Source: an uncultured Christensenella sp. (GTDB lineage: Bacteria > Bacillota > Clostridia > Christensenellales > UBA3700). Taken from it: a stretch of DNA of 64,000 bases. The stretch covers positions 18,004-82,003 of the forward strand of contig CAJTXS010000005.1 in assembly GCA_910583735.1 (NCBI GenBank), in the 5' to 3' direction. Positions within the stretch are counted from its first letter, which is position 1. Every line of letters begins with the position of its first letter. This document shows, piece after piece, positions 51,981-61,440 of the stretch. The position numbers were made by a program, and so were the translations under genes. The notes below the pieces were generated by a model. The model did no database searches. It saw only the letters and a program-made list of their open reading frames with translations, and had not been told where the DNA came from.

Positions 51981-52012
51981 TAAAAATATCCGAAGCGCCA
52001 TGCTTCGGATAT
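51981..52012 (-). terminator. Terminator after gpmI
   Basis: ATATCCGAAGC (51986-51996) pairs perfectly with GCTTCGGATAT (52002-52012), with TTTTT on the minus-strand side. Confidence 0.9.
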
Positions 52013-52040
52013 CTCTTAATATTGCCGTACAGATTAACTC

Positions 52041-53588
52041 TTACTTTGCGAACTTGCGCCTTATCAGCGTATGACCCGTCATCTCTGCGGGCTTAGGCAA
52101 TCCCATCATATCGAGCATAGTGGGCGCGATATCGCACAGCTTGCCGTTGTTCTCGAGGAAGCAAATGCTGTCGTCGCCGACCGCGATAAGGGGCACGGGA
52201 TTGGTCGTATGCGCGGTAAAAGGCGTGCCGTCCGGCTCGTACATATAGTCGCAATTACCGTGATCTGCCGTAATGAGCGCCTTGCCGCCCACGGAGAGTA
52301 TGGCGTCTACGACCTTCTGCACGCACTCGTCGATGACCTTAACCGCTTTTACGGCGGCGTCCATTACGCCCGTATGTCCGACCATGTCTCCGTTGGCGAA
52401 GTTGAGTATCATAACATCGTACTTACCCGACTTAATCTCTTCCACAGCTCTCTCCGTCACTTCGTAAGCCGACATCTCGGGCTTAAGGTCGAAAGTAGCT
52501 ATCTTAGGGGAGTCTATCAGTATCCTCTCCTCGCCCTCGTTAGGCGCCTCTACACCGCCGTTGAAGAAGAATGTTACGTGAGCATACTTCTGCGTCTCTG
52601 CGATTCTGAACTGCTTGATGCCGCACTTGGACAGATACTCGCCGAGCGTATTGGTATATGACTCGGGACGGTACGCCACATCGAGGCTGCCGTTAAACGT
52701 GACATCGTACTGCGTAAAGGATACATAGCAAGGCTTAAGGAAACCCTTTGCTCTCTCGAACTTATCAAAGTCGGGATATATAAACGACCTGGTAATCTGG
52801 CGAGCTCTGTCGGGACGGAAATTAAAGAAGATTATGCTGTCGCCCTCTTCCACTTCCGCTACTGGTCTGCCGCCGTCGCATATTACGGTAGGCAATACGA
52901 ACTCGTCCGTGACGCCCGCGGCATAGCTGTCCGCCATAGCCTCGACAGGGTCGCTCGCCTTGACGCCCTCGCCGTCAACGATAGCTTTGTAAGCCTTCTC
53001 CACTCTATCCCAGATATTGTCTCTGTCCATAGCGTAGAACCTGCCCGATACGGTGGCTATCCTGCCGAAGCCCTGTTTATCGAGCTCCGCCTGCAACTGC
53101 TCTATGAAGCCTTTGCCGCTCTCGGGAGGGACGTCCCTTCCGTCCATAAAGCAATGTATATATATGTTGTCCAGTCCCAGCTGCTTAGCCATCTTGACCA
53201 AAGCATAGAGATGGGTGCTGTGCGAGTGCACGCCGCCGTCGGACACCAGTCCCATTACATGCAGCTTCTTGCCGCTTGCCTTGGCGCTGTTCATCGCCTT
53301 AAGCAGTGCGGGATTAGAGAAGAAATCTCCGTCTTGTATAGACTTGGTGATGCGGGTAAGCTCTTGATAGATTATCCTGCCCGCGCCGATGTTGAGATGT
53401 CCCACCTCGCTGTTTCCCATCTGTCCGTCGGGCAAGCCTACCGCAAGCCCGCTCGCATTGAGCAGCGTTGCGGGATTGTCAGAAAACAGCTTGATGACGT
53501 TGGGCGCAGTCTCGGGAGATATCGCATTGAAAGGAGCGAACTTATTCACTCCGTATCCGTCCATAATTATCAGTCCAGTAAATGCCAT
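52041..53588 (-). CDS. gpmI: 2,3-bisphosphoglycerate-independent phosphoglycerate mutase
   Basis: 515 residues of the alkaline-phosphatase superfamily, interconverting 3- and 2-phosphoglycerate. The metal site begins LIIMDGYG; the catalytic Ser lies in PDGQMGNSEVGHLNIGAGR; MDGRDVPP and TADHGNCD complete it. The enzyme is manganese-dependent in the family. Own promoter upstream and own terminator, although it follows pgk-tpiA on the same strand. Confidence 0.98.
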   Translation of the reverse strand: MAFTGLIIMDGYGVNKFAPFNAISPETAPNVIKLFSDNPATLLNASGLAVGLPDGQMGNSEVGHLNIGAGRIIYQELTRITKSIQDGDFFSNPALLKAMNSAKASGKKLHVMGLVSDGGVHSHSTHLYALVKMAKQLGLDNIYIHCFMDGRDVPPESGKGFIEQLQAELDKQGFGRIATVSGRFYAMDRDNIWDRVEKAYKAIVDGEGVKASDPVEAMADSYAAGVTDEFVLPTVICDGGRPVAEVEEGDSIIFFNFRPDRARQITRSFIYPDFDKFERAKGFLKPCYVSFTQYDVTFNGSLDVAYRPESYTNTLGEYLSKCGIKQFRIAETQKYAHVTFFFNGGVEAPNEGEERILIDSPKIATFDLKPEMSAYEVTERAVEEIKSGKYDVMILNFANGDMVGHTGVMDAAVKAVKVIDECVQKVVDAILSVGGKALITADHGNCDYMYEPDGTPFTAHTTNPVPLIAVGDDSICFLENNGKLCDIAPTMLDMMGLPKPAEMTGHTLIRRKFAK

Positions 53589-53637
53589 TATGTTACCTCT
53601 TATATTCCGTCTGAAATGCGGCTTATTAATCTACTGT

Positions 53638-53667
53638 ATTTTAGCATACCGCTTAACTTGTAGTCAA
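53638..53667 (-). promoter_or_regulatory. gpmI promoter
   Basis: TTGACT (53662-53667), 18 bp, TAAAAT (53638-53643), about 50 bp upstream of the start codon. Confidence 0.65.
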
Positions 53668-53819
53668 TTGCGATAAAGCGCTATATGGTAAAAGACGCAC
53701 TTACTTTACCCGTCGTGTGGAACTATCGCAAATAATAAAGCATATCGCGGGCAACCGCGCCTTAGACATATTATACCGATAGCTCATTAATTGACATCGG
53801 CGTCAAAATAATGCGATAA

Positions 53820-53852
53820 AAATAAACGGCTGCGCATATCCATGCGCAGCCG
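53820..53852 (-). terminator. Terminator after tpiA
   Basis: CGGCTGCGCAT (53827-53837) pairs perfectly with ATGCGCAGCCG (53842-53852) around a 4-nt loop, with a T-rich tract on the minus-strand side. Confidence 0.9.
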
Positions 53853-53873
53853 CTCGCTTATATATCGATAAAA

Positions 53874-54623
53874 TCAGTACTTAACTACCTGCGAGAAGTC
53901 GACTGCCTTAAGCGACGCGCCGCCGATAAGTCCGCCGTCTATCTGAGGCATAGCCATGAGCTCGCTCGCATTCTTGGGGTTCATGGAGCCGCCGTACTGG
54001 ATGCGCACTCTCTCCTCCGCGCACTTGGGGCAATAGAGCTTAGCCATGGTGTTGCGGATGATTGCTATGGTATCGTTGGCGTCCTGCGCGGTAGCGGTCT
54101 TACCCGTACCGATAGCCCATACGGGCTCGTAAGCGATGACGATATTGTCCAAGCTATCCTTGTCTATATCCTTGAAAGCCTCCGTGGTCTGTCTCACGAG
54201 CACTTCCTCTACCTTGCCGCCCTCTCTCTCCTCGAGCGTCTCGCCAACGCATACGATGGGCTTAAGTCCCTTGGCAAGCGCGGCCTTCATACGCGCGTTG
54301 ACGGTCTGATCGGTCTCGCCGAAATACTGTCTGCGCTCGCTGTGTCCGATGATTACGTACTCTACGCCCAGCTCTACGAGCATGTCCGCGCTTATCTCAC
54401 CGGTGAAAGCGCCTTTCTCAGCCCAGTGCACATTCTCCGCGCCGAGCTTAATGTTGGTGCCCTTAATGACTTCGCCCGCAGCCCATATGGACGTATAGGG
54501 TACGCATACCACTACTTCCGCCTCGGCGTCCTTTACGAGCGGCACGAGGTCGTTAAGCAGAGCGTATGTCTGAGCCTTGGTGTTATTCATCTTCCAGTTG
54601 CCTGCAATTATAGGTCTTCTCAT
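53874..54623 (-). CDS. tpiA: Triosephosphate isomerase
   Basis: 249 residues from ATG 54623 (MRRPIIAGNWKMN); an upstream in-frame TTG is too close to the GAGG site. Catalytic Lys (NWKMN), His (IIGHSERR) and Glu (AYEPVWAIGTGKTA), plus the phosphate loops, are all present. Second gene of pgk-tpiA. Confidence 0.98.
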   Translation of the reverse strand: MRRPIIAGNWKMNNTKAQTYALLNDLVPLVKDAEAEVVVCVPYTSIWAAGEVIKGTNIKLGAENVHWAEKGAFTGEISADMLVELGVEYVIIGHSERRQYFGETDQTVNARMKAALAKGLKPIVCVGETLEEREGGKVEEVLVRQTTEAFKDIDKDSLDNIVIAYEPVWAIGTGKTATAQDANDTIAIIRNTMAKLYCPKCAEERVRIQYGGSMNPKNASELMAMPQIDGGLIGGASLKAVDFSQVVKY

Positions 54624-54711
54624 TATCAATATCCTCTCTTAATTATTAATGTTGCGCTATTAAAAGCGCGGCTGAGGAGCGAAATGTCGCCCCTAAGCGA
54701 TTAAGTCGTAA

Positions 54712-56028
54712 TTACTTGTCGTTGAGGCAAGCGATACCGGGGAGCACCTTGCCCTCGAAGAGCTCGAGCGAAGCTCCGCCGCCCGTGGAGATGTGAGTCA
54801 TCTTATCCGCAAAGCCGAGCTGCTTGACAGCCGCAGCGGAATCTCCGCCGCCGATAATGGTAGTAGCGCCTGTAGCTTCGGACATAGCCTTAGCCACAGC
54901 TATGGTGCCTGCCGCGAGCGTAGGATTCTCGAATACGCCCATAGGTCCGTTCCAAATGACGGTCTTTGCAGACTTAATGACGTCGGCGAACAGCTTAGCC
55001 GTCTTGGGACCGATATCAAGACCCATCTTATCTGCGGGTATCTTGTCGGAATCCACATACTCTACGCTAATCTGCGCGTCGATAGGGTCGGGGAAAGACG
55101 CCGCAATAGCGGTATCTACGGGCAGATAAATCTTCTTGCCCAACTTATCGGCCTTAGCAAGCATGTCCTTGCAGTAGTCTATCTTGCTGTCGTCCACAAG
55201 CGAGGTGCCTACTTCGGCGCCGCGCGCTGCCATAAAGGTATAAGCCATGCCGCCGCCGATGATGAGGCTGTCGCACTTCTCGAGCAGATTGGAGATAACG
55301 TTGAGCTTATCTGCGACCTTAGCTCCGCCCAGCACCGCCACGAAAGGTCTGACGGGATGCTCAAGCGCGTCTGCCATGACGCTGAGCTCTTTCTCTATAA
55401 GGAAGCCGCATACAGCCGTCTTGACGAAGCCGTACTCTACGATAGCGGCAGTAGACGCGTGCGAGCGGTGAGCCGTGCCGAAAGCGTCGTTGACATATAT
55501 ATCGCAGAAAGATGCGAGCTTGCGGCAGAAATCTTCGCCCCTGCCCTCTTCTTCGGAATGGAAGCGAGTGTTCTCGAGCAAGACGCACTCGCCCTCTTTG
55601 CACGCCTCTACCTTAGCGCAAGCGTCCTCGCCTACCACGTCGGCAGCGAACGCGAGCTTGCCGCCGAGCAGTTCGTTAAGTCTTACCGCGACGGGCTTCA
55701 AGGTGAACTTGACGGGGTCTTCGGCAAGAGCCTTGGTCACCGCCTTGGCGGTAGCGGCAGCTCTCTCCGCCTCGGGAAGAGCCTCGATAGCCTTCTTTTC
55801 TTTCTTATTAAGTTTAACCTCGCTGCTGAATATGCTGTGAGGCTTGCCCAAATGCGAACACAAGATGACCTTAGCGCCGTGCTCCATAAGATATCTTACG
55901 GTAGGAAGAGCGCCGTTGATACGGTTCTCGTCCGTGATAACGCCGCCCTTCATGGGGACGTTAAAATCGCACCTTACAAGGCATCTCTTGCCCTTGACGT
56001 CTACGTCTTTAATGGATTTCTTATTCAT
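54712..56028 (-). CDS. pgk: Phosphoglycerate kinase
   Basis: 438 residues, slightly long because of a charged insert at about 70-100 ([26 protein letters not shown]) that ordinary enzymes lack. RCDFNVP, SHLGKP and GGGDSAAAV mark substrate and ATP sites. AAAGGAG lies 7 nt before the ATG. No gap gene precedes it. Confidence 0.98.
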   Translation of the reverse strand: MNKKSIKDVDVKGKRCLVRCDFNVPMKGGVITDENRINGALPTVRYLMEHGAKVILCSHLGKPHSIFSSEVKLNKKEKKAIEALPEAERAAATAKAVTKALAEDPVKFTLKPVAVRLNELLGGKLAFAADVVGEDACAKVEACKEGECVLLENTRFHSEEEGRGEDFCRKLASFCDIYVNDAFGTAHRSHASTAAIVEYGFVKTAVCGFLIEKELSVMADALEHPVRPFVAVLGGAKVADKLNVISNLLEKCDSLIIGGGMAYTFMAARGAEVGTSLVDDSKIDYCKDMLAKADKLGKKIYLPVDTAIAASFPDPIDAQISVEYVDSDKIPADKMGLDIGPKTAKLFADVIKSAKTVIWNGPMGVFENPTLAAGTIAVAKAMSEATGATTIIGGGDSAAAVKQLGFADKMTHISTGGGASLELFEGKVLPGIACLNDK

Positions 56029-56070
56029 GCTTTAACTCCTTTGCCTTAAATTAGTTATTCAAGCGAAATA

Positions 56071-56100
56071 ATTATACCACTTACGCCGAGCACAAGTAAA
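56071..56100 (-). promoter_or_regulatory. pgk promoter
   Basis: TTTACT (56095-56100), 18 bp, TATAAT (56071-56076). It diverges from the purF promoter. Confidence 0.65.
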
Positions 56101-56189
56101 GTAAATATACGACTAAGTAGCCTATGCGGGCGCGAAAAAACGCTTAAATAAAAATGGTAAAATTTACCTTGCGGCTTTGCCCCATATCT

Positions 56190-56218
56190 TTGACATAATA
56201 TGACCTCTGTGCTATAAT
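56190..56218 (+). promoter_or_regulatory. purF promoter
   Basis: Perfect TTGACA (56190-56195), 17 bp, perfect TATAAT (56213-56218). The 25-nt leader is too short for a purine riboswitch. Confidence 0.85.
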
Positions 56219-56243
56219 TTCAATGTTTTTCGGGAGGCGGAAT

Positions 56244-57650
56244 ATGGAAAATATACACGAAGAATGCGGAGTTTTCGGCTATTATTCGGAAACGGAAAAG
56301 AGCGACATCGCTCGCAGCGTCTATTACGGACTGTTCGCTCTGCAGCACAGAGGTCAGGAAGCGTGCGGAATTGCCGTAAATAAGGACAGAGTCACCTCTT
56401 GCAAGAAGGGTATGGGACTGGTCGGCGACTTCTTTAACGACAAGATGCTCGAAGAGATGCCCGGCAATATCGCAATAGGTCACGTGCGTTACTGCGACGC
56501 GGCTTGCAACAATATCGAGAACGCCCAGCCGCTCTTCGTAAAATACGTCAAGGGCACGCTCGCAATAGCTCACAACGGCAATATCTTCAACGCCGTAGCC
56601 CTGCGCAAGGAATTGGAGAATGAAGGCGCGCTGTTCCACTCCACGGGAGACTCGGAGATAATAGCTTACCTCATAGCGAGAGCAAGGCTCAACTGCCCTA
56701 CCGTCGAGGACGCTGTTGCAAGCATAATCCCCAGACTTCAAGGCTCTTTCTCGCTCGTAATTATGAGCCCTACCAAGCTCATCGCCGTGCGCGACCCCTT
56801 CGGCGTGCGTCCTCTGTGCATAGGCAGAGTGGGTAACGACTATGTATTCTCTTCCGAGACATGCGGACTCGACACCGTAGGCGCGACATTCGAAAGAGAC
56901 GTACTGCCCGGCGAGATAGTCACGATACATCACGGACAGCTCAAGAGCAATAAGCAATACTGCAAGAGCAAGTGCGAGAGCGCATCCTGCATATTCGAGC
57001 ACATCTACACCGCACGCCCCGACAGCGTCATAGACGGACAGTCCGTCAACGAGTCGCGCATACTTGCGGGCAGACTGCTCGCCAAGCAGCACCCCGTAGA
57101 CGCAGACATCGTAATCGGCGTGCCCGACAGCGGACTGAGCAGCGCAATAGGCTACGCTAAGGAAAGCGGCATACCTTACGGCACGGGACTTATCAAAAAC
57201 AGATATATAGGACGCACCTTTATCCTGCCCTCGCAGGAGCAGAGAGAGCGCAGCGTCGCGCTTAAGCTCAATGCGCTGCGTCACAGCATAGACGGCAAGC
57301 GCGTAGTCATGGTGGACGACAGCATAGTGCGCGGCACGACTATCGCCAACATCGTCAAGATGCTAAAGAACAACGGGGCTAAAGAAGTACACGTAAGAGT
57401 GTCCTCTCCCAAGTTCCTATATGCGTGTTACTTCGGCACCGACGTGCCCGACAGCAAGTATCTTGCATGCACCAAGTACACCGACGAAGAACTGTGCCGC
57501 AAGATAGACGCCGACACGCTCGGATTCTTAGACGTTGAATCTCTGCCCGATATCGTGCCCGACAGCACGGTGGGCTTCTGCACGGGCTGCTTCACAGGCA
57601 AGTATCCTTGCCCCGTACCCACGAAGGAAGATAAAGTCACTTTCGAATAA
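56244..57650 (+). CDS. purF: Amidophosphoribosyltransferase
   Basis: 468 residues from ATG 56244 after GGGAGGCGG. First committed step of purine synthesis: PRPP and glutamine to phosphoribosylamine. A seven-residue propeptide (MENIHEE) precedes the catalytic Cys8 of CGVFGYY, which must be exposed by self-cleavage. The PRPP loop is VMVDDSIVRGTT. Cys residues near the C-terminus (CTGCFTGKYPC) and in CASCYFG-like positions fit the 4Fe-4S Bacillus-type enzyme. No other pur genes are nearby. Confidence 0.97.
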   Translation: MENIHEECGVFGYYSETEKSDIARSVYYGLFALQHRGQEACGIAVNKDRVTSCKKGMGLVGDFFNDKMLEEMPGNIAIGHVRYCDAACNNIENAQPLFVKYVKGTLAIAHNGNIFNAVALRKELENEGALFHSTGDSEIIAYLIARARLNCPTVEDAVASIIPRLQGSFSLVIMSPTKLIAVRDPFGVRPLCIGRVGNDYVFSSETCGLDTVGATFERDVLPGEIVTIHHGQLKSNKQYCKSKCESASCIFEHIYTARPDSVIDGQSVNESRILAGRLLAKQHPVDADIVIGVPDSGLSSAIGYAKESGIPYGTGLIKNRYIGRTFILPSQEQRERSVALKLNALRHSIDGKRVVMVDDSIVRGTTIANIVKMLKNNGAKEVHVRVSSPKFLYACYFGTDVPDSKYLACTKYTDEELCRKIDADTLGFLDVESLPDIVPDSTVGFCTGCFTGKYPCPVPTKEDKVTFE

Positions 57651-57723
57651 TTATAATGTCGCCCCGCGCGACTAAGCAATATGCGCACAAGACGGCGCTA
57701 TCGCATTAAGACAATTGACAATG

Positions 57724-57757
57724 AGGGCTTGCAGATACGCAAGCCCTTAATTGTTTT
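57724..57757 (+). terminator. purF terminator
   Basis: AGGGCTTGC (57724-57732) pairs with GCAAGCCCT (57739-57747), followed by TAATTGTTTT. Confidence 0.85.
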
Positions 57758-57944
57758 AATTACATATTTAATTTATTTTGCCGCCGACAGCAGTCAATCG
57801 ACAGTAATTAATTATAGCGCTGCCATATCTGTTAAATAGCTATTACCGTACAGCGCCTGTCCCGCTCCGCCCGCAACAAGTACTTTAACAATGACATATG
57901 AATACCTGTTTAACGCTTAAATAAGTTAAATTGCGTGCGCCCTG

Positions 57945-58811
57945 TTACTTCCTCAAGTATGAGATTACAACCGACTCGGGACCGAGATGGGTACCGATAA
58001 TGGGCGAGAGTATCTTGCGCCTCACTACCGCGTCGGGATTGACTTTAATAATCGCGCTCTCCAGCAAATCCGCCATCTTGGAATTGTCAGCGTCGCATAT
58101 ATAAACGGGCGCATTACTATCTATATCGGCAATCTCTTCGTAAGTCTGCTTGATATTCTTGATTGCGAGACGCTCGCTGCCAACCTTATCGAAATTGATG
58201 AGCTTACCGTCGGGAGTCATGCGGATAAGGGGCTTGATATTGAGCAACGTGCCGATTACCGCGGTCGCCGCGCCTATCCTGCCGCCGCGCTTCAAGTGCA
58301 TGAGGTCGTCGACGAAGCACTCTGCGTGCAGCTTTTCTCTGTATGCGGCGACATCAGCTACGTTATCCTCTGCGCTCATACCGTTATCGCGGTTGCTTGC
58401 AAGTCGCTCTGCCATTATACCCATCATACCCGTAGCGCCAAAAGAATCTATAGGCAGAAGGCGCGCCTCTGCGTATTTCCCGTTGAGATTTTCCGCCGCC
58501 GAGCAGCAAGACTGAAATGTGGACGACAGTCCGCTCGAAAGGCACAGATATATAACCGTACGTCCCTGTTCGAGATAGGGAGTAAATAATTCCTCGTAAA
58601 TGAACGGCGTGATTTGAGTAGTCTTAGCACTCTTGCCCTCGCGCAGTTCGTCATAAAATCCTTTTACGGCGTCGTCGGGCTCGTTGCCGACGTATTCGCG
58701 TATGTCGCCGCTTATCTCATATTGCATGGAAATGAAACGTATGTCATGCTCTTTTGCAAAAGTTGCGTCAAGGTCCGCCGACGCATCGGTAAAAATAAGA
58801 TAATCTTGCAT
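57945..58811 (-). CDS. DegV-family fatty-acid-binding protein
   Basis: 288 residues from ATG 58811 (MQDYLIFTDASADL) after AAGGAG. The family pattern is clear: TDASADLD, TTQITPFIYEELF, LSSGLSSTFQS, DSFGATGMMG, and the C-terminal KPLIRMTPDGKL. DegV/FakB-type proteins hold a fatty acid for phosphorylation by FakA. A TATAAT lies about 55 bp upstream (58867-58872). Confidence 0.93.
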   Translation of the reverse strand: MQDYLIFTDASADLDATFAKEHDIRFISMQYEISGDIREYVGNEPDDAVKGFYDELREGKSAKTTQITPFIYEELFTPYLEQGRTVIYLCLSSGLSSTFQSCCSAAENLNGKYAEARLLPIDSFGATGMMGIMAERLASNRDNGMSAEDNVADVAAYREKLHAECFVDDLMHLKRGGRIGAATAVIGTLLNIKPLIRMTPDGKLINFDKVGSERLAIKNIKQTYEEIADIDSNAPVYICDADNSKMADLLESAIIKVNPDAVVRRKILSPIIGTHLGPESVVISYLRK

Positions 58812-58902
58812 TATATTCTCCTTGCCGCATCGCCGTCTTACAGGTGCGCGGCGCAGCGTCATAATAATTATATCCTCAATATCTGCTAATAAATGTAATT
58901 AA

Positions 58903-59370
58903 TTAAATTTGTTTGCACACGTCCACCCAGCCGAGCGAACCCGAATGCAGCTCCAACTGCGGCACGGTAAGCTCTATCGCGCTCGACGAGCTGCCGCAAG
59001 CGGGATATACGGTATCGAAGCGCCGCAACGACGCGTCGAGATAGACCTTGACCCCGTCGTTGACTGCAAAAGGGCATACTCCGCCTACCGCATGCCCGAT
59101 ACACTCCTCCGCCTCGTCGTACGTAAGCATCTTGGCTTTAGTCTTAAACTGCGCTTTATATTTGGCGTTGTCTATCTTGACATCGCCCGCAGCAACTATC
59201 AGTACTACGTCGCCGTCCGCGCGGAACGATAACGTCTTGGCAATACGGCAAGGCTGACACCCGATAGCCGCTGCCGCCTCCGCGACGGTTGCGCTCGACA
59301 CGTCGAATTGCATCACCTTATCGCCCATACCTACGGAATCGAAGTATTTCTTAACCCTATCGAAAGCCAT
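58903..59370 (-). CDS. YbaK/ProX-type aminoacyl-tRNA deacylase
   Basis: 155 residues of the YbaK/EbsC editing superfamily: IAKTLSFRADG with the catalytic Lys, KMLTYDEAEECIGHAVGGVCPF and a final GSSSSAIEL. It likely hydrolyses mischarged tRNA, for example Cys-tRNAPro or Ala-tRNAPro. No ribosome binding site is seen; it starts 3 bp after the preceding stop, so coupled translation is likely. Confidence 0.9.
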   Translation of the reverse strand: MAFDRVKKYFDSVGMGDKVMQFDVSSATVAEAAAAIGCQPCRIAKTLSFRADGDVVLIVAAGDVKIDNAKYKAQFKTKAKMLTYDEAEECIGHAVGGVCPFAVNDGVKVYLDASLRRFDTVYPACGSSSSAIELTVPQLELHSGSLGWVDVCKQI

Positions 59371-59373
59371 AGC

Positions 59374-59820
59374 TTAAGCGCAAAAGCGCGTCATTATCTC
59401 TTTGAACTTACTGCCTGCGCTCGTCTTTATATACAAATAGTAAGACACGCCGTCAATATCCACGAGAACATTGTAATACCAGCGCCTGAACATACCCTTC
59501 TTGACGCTGTAGCGTATGTTGTGTCCGCCTTCCGCAGCCTCTTTCACATCGCCCTCGAGCGTTATTGAGGAGAACGCGTCATTGCCGAGCGCGCAATATT
59601 GCGTCACTTCCGTGCTGCCCCACATGAGAGCGAAATACTCGGCGATGTATGCGGGCGCGCCGTCACCGTCGCGGGCGATAAAGCACTTAAAGTCCGTCAC
59701 GCCGTCGCTGTCTGTAAAAGGCATTAGCCTGATAGCCGTGCGGCTTTCCACGTTATACTCGACGATAGAAGGGTAGTAACTCTCCTTAAACCTCTTGGTA
59801 TTGAATAACTTATTTCCCAT
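59374..59820 (-). CDS. Uncharacterised 148-residue protein overlapping glnS
   Basis: A soluble alpha/beta protein without recognised family. It contains aromatic-rich strands (RRWYYNVLVDIDGVSYYLYI) and ends TSAGSKFKEIMTRFCA. The first 11 bp overlap the end of glnS, with AAGGA upstream of the ATG, so it is co-translated with glnS and ybaK. A role in tRNA charging quality control is conceivable by position only. Confidence 0.75.
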   Translation of the reverse strand: MGNKLFNTKRFKESYYPSIVEYNVESRTAIRLMPFTDSDGVTDFKCFIARDGDGAPAYIAEYFALMWGSTEVTQYCALGNDAFSSITLEGDVKEAAEGGHNIRYSVKKGMFRRWYYNVLVDIDGVSYYLYIKTSAGSKFKEIMTRFCA

Positions 59821-61432
59821 AGCTGTCCTTAAGTCCCGTCACCATATTGAACTCATAGCGACCCTCGCCGTAAGAGCCTACCGCGCTGTAATAACCCATG
59901 CGGATAAACTGGAATCTGTCGTACGGCTTAGCGAGTGCGAGCGAAGCCTCCGCCTTGGCGGAGTACACCTTCTTGCTGTCGGGGGTAAGTCGGTCGTTAA
60001 AGTCGCCGTCGCCGTCGAGCAAGAGATAGTCATACTCGTTGAGCGTCACGTCAATGCTGTCCTTGGCATTGACCCACTGAATGACGCCCTTAACCTTCAT
60101 GCCCGCGTTGACGCCGCCGCTCTTGCTGTCTGGGATATACTCGCAGCTGACCTCGGTGACGTTGCCGTCCGCGTCGCACTCGTGCGAGACGTACTTGACA
60201 ATGTAGGCGCCCTTAAGTCTTACCGTACCGCCCGGCACAAGTCTCTTGTACTTGGGCGGAGGGTCGGCGGCGAAATCGGAGCGGTCTATATACAGCTCCT
60301 TGCCGAAAGTTACCGAGCGGTAAGTCACCTCGTCGGCGTTGGGATTGTTCTCCACAAGGCACTCTTCGTCCGCTGCCGCGTTGACGATATTGAGTTTAAT
60401 AGGGTCTTTTACGACCATTACCCTGTCCGCGCTCTTATTGAGGCTGTCTCTCACGAAATGCTCGAGCATGGCAACCTCTGTCTCGCCGTTGGACTTGGCG
60501 ACGCCTGCCGCCGCGCAGAAAGCGCGTATTGCCTCGGGCGGATAGCCCCTCTCTCTCATGCCGCTGAGCGTAGGCATGCGAGGGTCGGACCAGCCGTCCA
60601 CTCTGCCCTCGTCAACGAGCTTCTTGAGATAGCGCTTGGACATAATGGTGCGCTTGATATTGAGACGGGCGAACTCTATCTGTCTGGGTCCCGGAACGAA
60701 TCCGCAATTGACCTTTACCCAATCGTACAGCGGTCTGTGGTCTTCGAACTCGAGCGTGCACAGCGAGTACGTAATGCCCTCGAATGCGTCCTCGAGCGGA
60801 TGAGCAAAGTCGTACATGGGATATATGCACCACTTATCGCCCGTACGGTGATGCGTAGCGCGCAGTATGCGATATATGACTGGGTCCCTCATGTTGATAT
60901 TGGGGCTGCTCATATCTATCTTGGCGCGCAGAGTCTTTTCTCCGTCGGCGAATTTCCCTTCGCGCATTTGCTTGAATAGCGTAAGGTTCTCCTCGACGCT
61001 CCTGTTACGGTAGGGGCTGTCCGTGCCGGGGGATGTGAGCGTGCCTCTGCTCTGCCTTATCTCCTCTGCGGAGTAGTCGCATACATAGGCAAGTCCCTTC
61101 TTAATAAGCGACACCGCGCAATCGTACATACGCTCGAAGTAATCGGACGCGTACAGCTCGGCGTCCCACTTGAATCCTAACCACTCTATATCGCGCTTGA
61201 TGGAATTGACATACTCCACGTCCTCTTTGCTGGGATTGGTGTCGTCGTAGCGCAGGTTGCACCTTCCGCCGTACTTAGCCGCAATGCCGAAGTCGATGCA
61301 AATCGCCTTGGCATGACCGATATGCAGATATCCGTTGGGCTCGGGAGGGAAACGCGTCGCCACCTCGGTGACCGCGCCGCGCGCGAGCTCGTCGTCGATT
61401 ATATCCTCAATAAAATTACCGCTGCCTTCCAT
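59810..61432 (-). CDS. glnS: Glutaminyl-tRNA synthetase
   Basis: 540 residues, class I synthetase. The HIGH motif (PPEPNGYLHIGHAK) and the KMSKS equivalent (IMSKRYLKK) are intact; ITRFPPEPNG-type and YDFAHPLEDAFEGITYSLCTLEFEDHR regions distinguish GlnRS from GluRS. The C-terminal beta-barrels bind the anticodon. GlnRS is uncommon in Bacillota, most of which use the GatCAB amidotransferase, so it was probably acquired. GGAG precedes the ATG, 8 bp after fhs. Confidence 0.97.
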   Translation of the reverse strand: MEGSGNFIEDIIDDELARGAVTEVATRFPPEPNGYLHIGHAKAICIDFGIAAKYGGRCNLRYDDTNPSKEDVEYVNSIKRDIEWLGFKWDAELYASDYFERMYDCAVSLIKKGLAYVCDYSAEEIRQSRGTLTSPGTDSPYRNRSVEENLTLFKQMREGKFADGEKTLRAKIDMSSPNINMRDPVIYRILRATHHRTGDKWCIYPMYDFAHPLEDAFEGITYSLCTLEFEDHRPLYDWVKVNCGFVPGPRQIEFARLNIKRTIMSKRYLKKLVDEGRVDGWSDPRMPTLSGMRERGYPPEAIRAFCAAAGVAKSNGETEVAMLEHFVRDSLNKSADRVMVVKDPIKLNIVNAAADEECLVENNPNADEVTYRSVTFGKELYIDRSDFAADPPPKYKRLVPGGTVRLKGAYIVKYVSHECDADGNVTEVSCEYIPDSKSGGVNAGMKVKGVIQWVNAKDSIDVTLNEYDYLLLDGDGDFNDRLTPDSKKVYSAKAEASLALAKPYDRFQFIRMGYYSAVGSYGEGRYEFNMVTGLKDSYGK

Positions 61433-61440
61433 ATCCTCTC

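Noticed and set aside
56219..56243. Purine riboswitch before purF
   Set aside because: The leader between promoter and start codon is only about 20 nt, too short for an aptamer.
57651..57944. Further gene after purF
   Set aside because: Only the terminator is convincing; no frame with a start signal or family was found.
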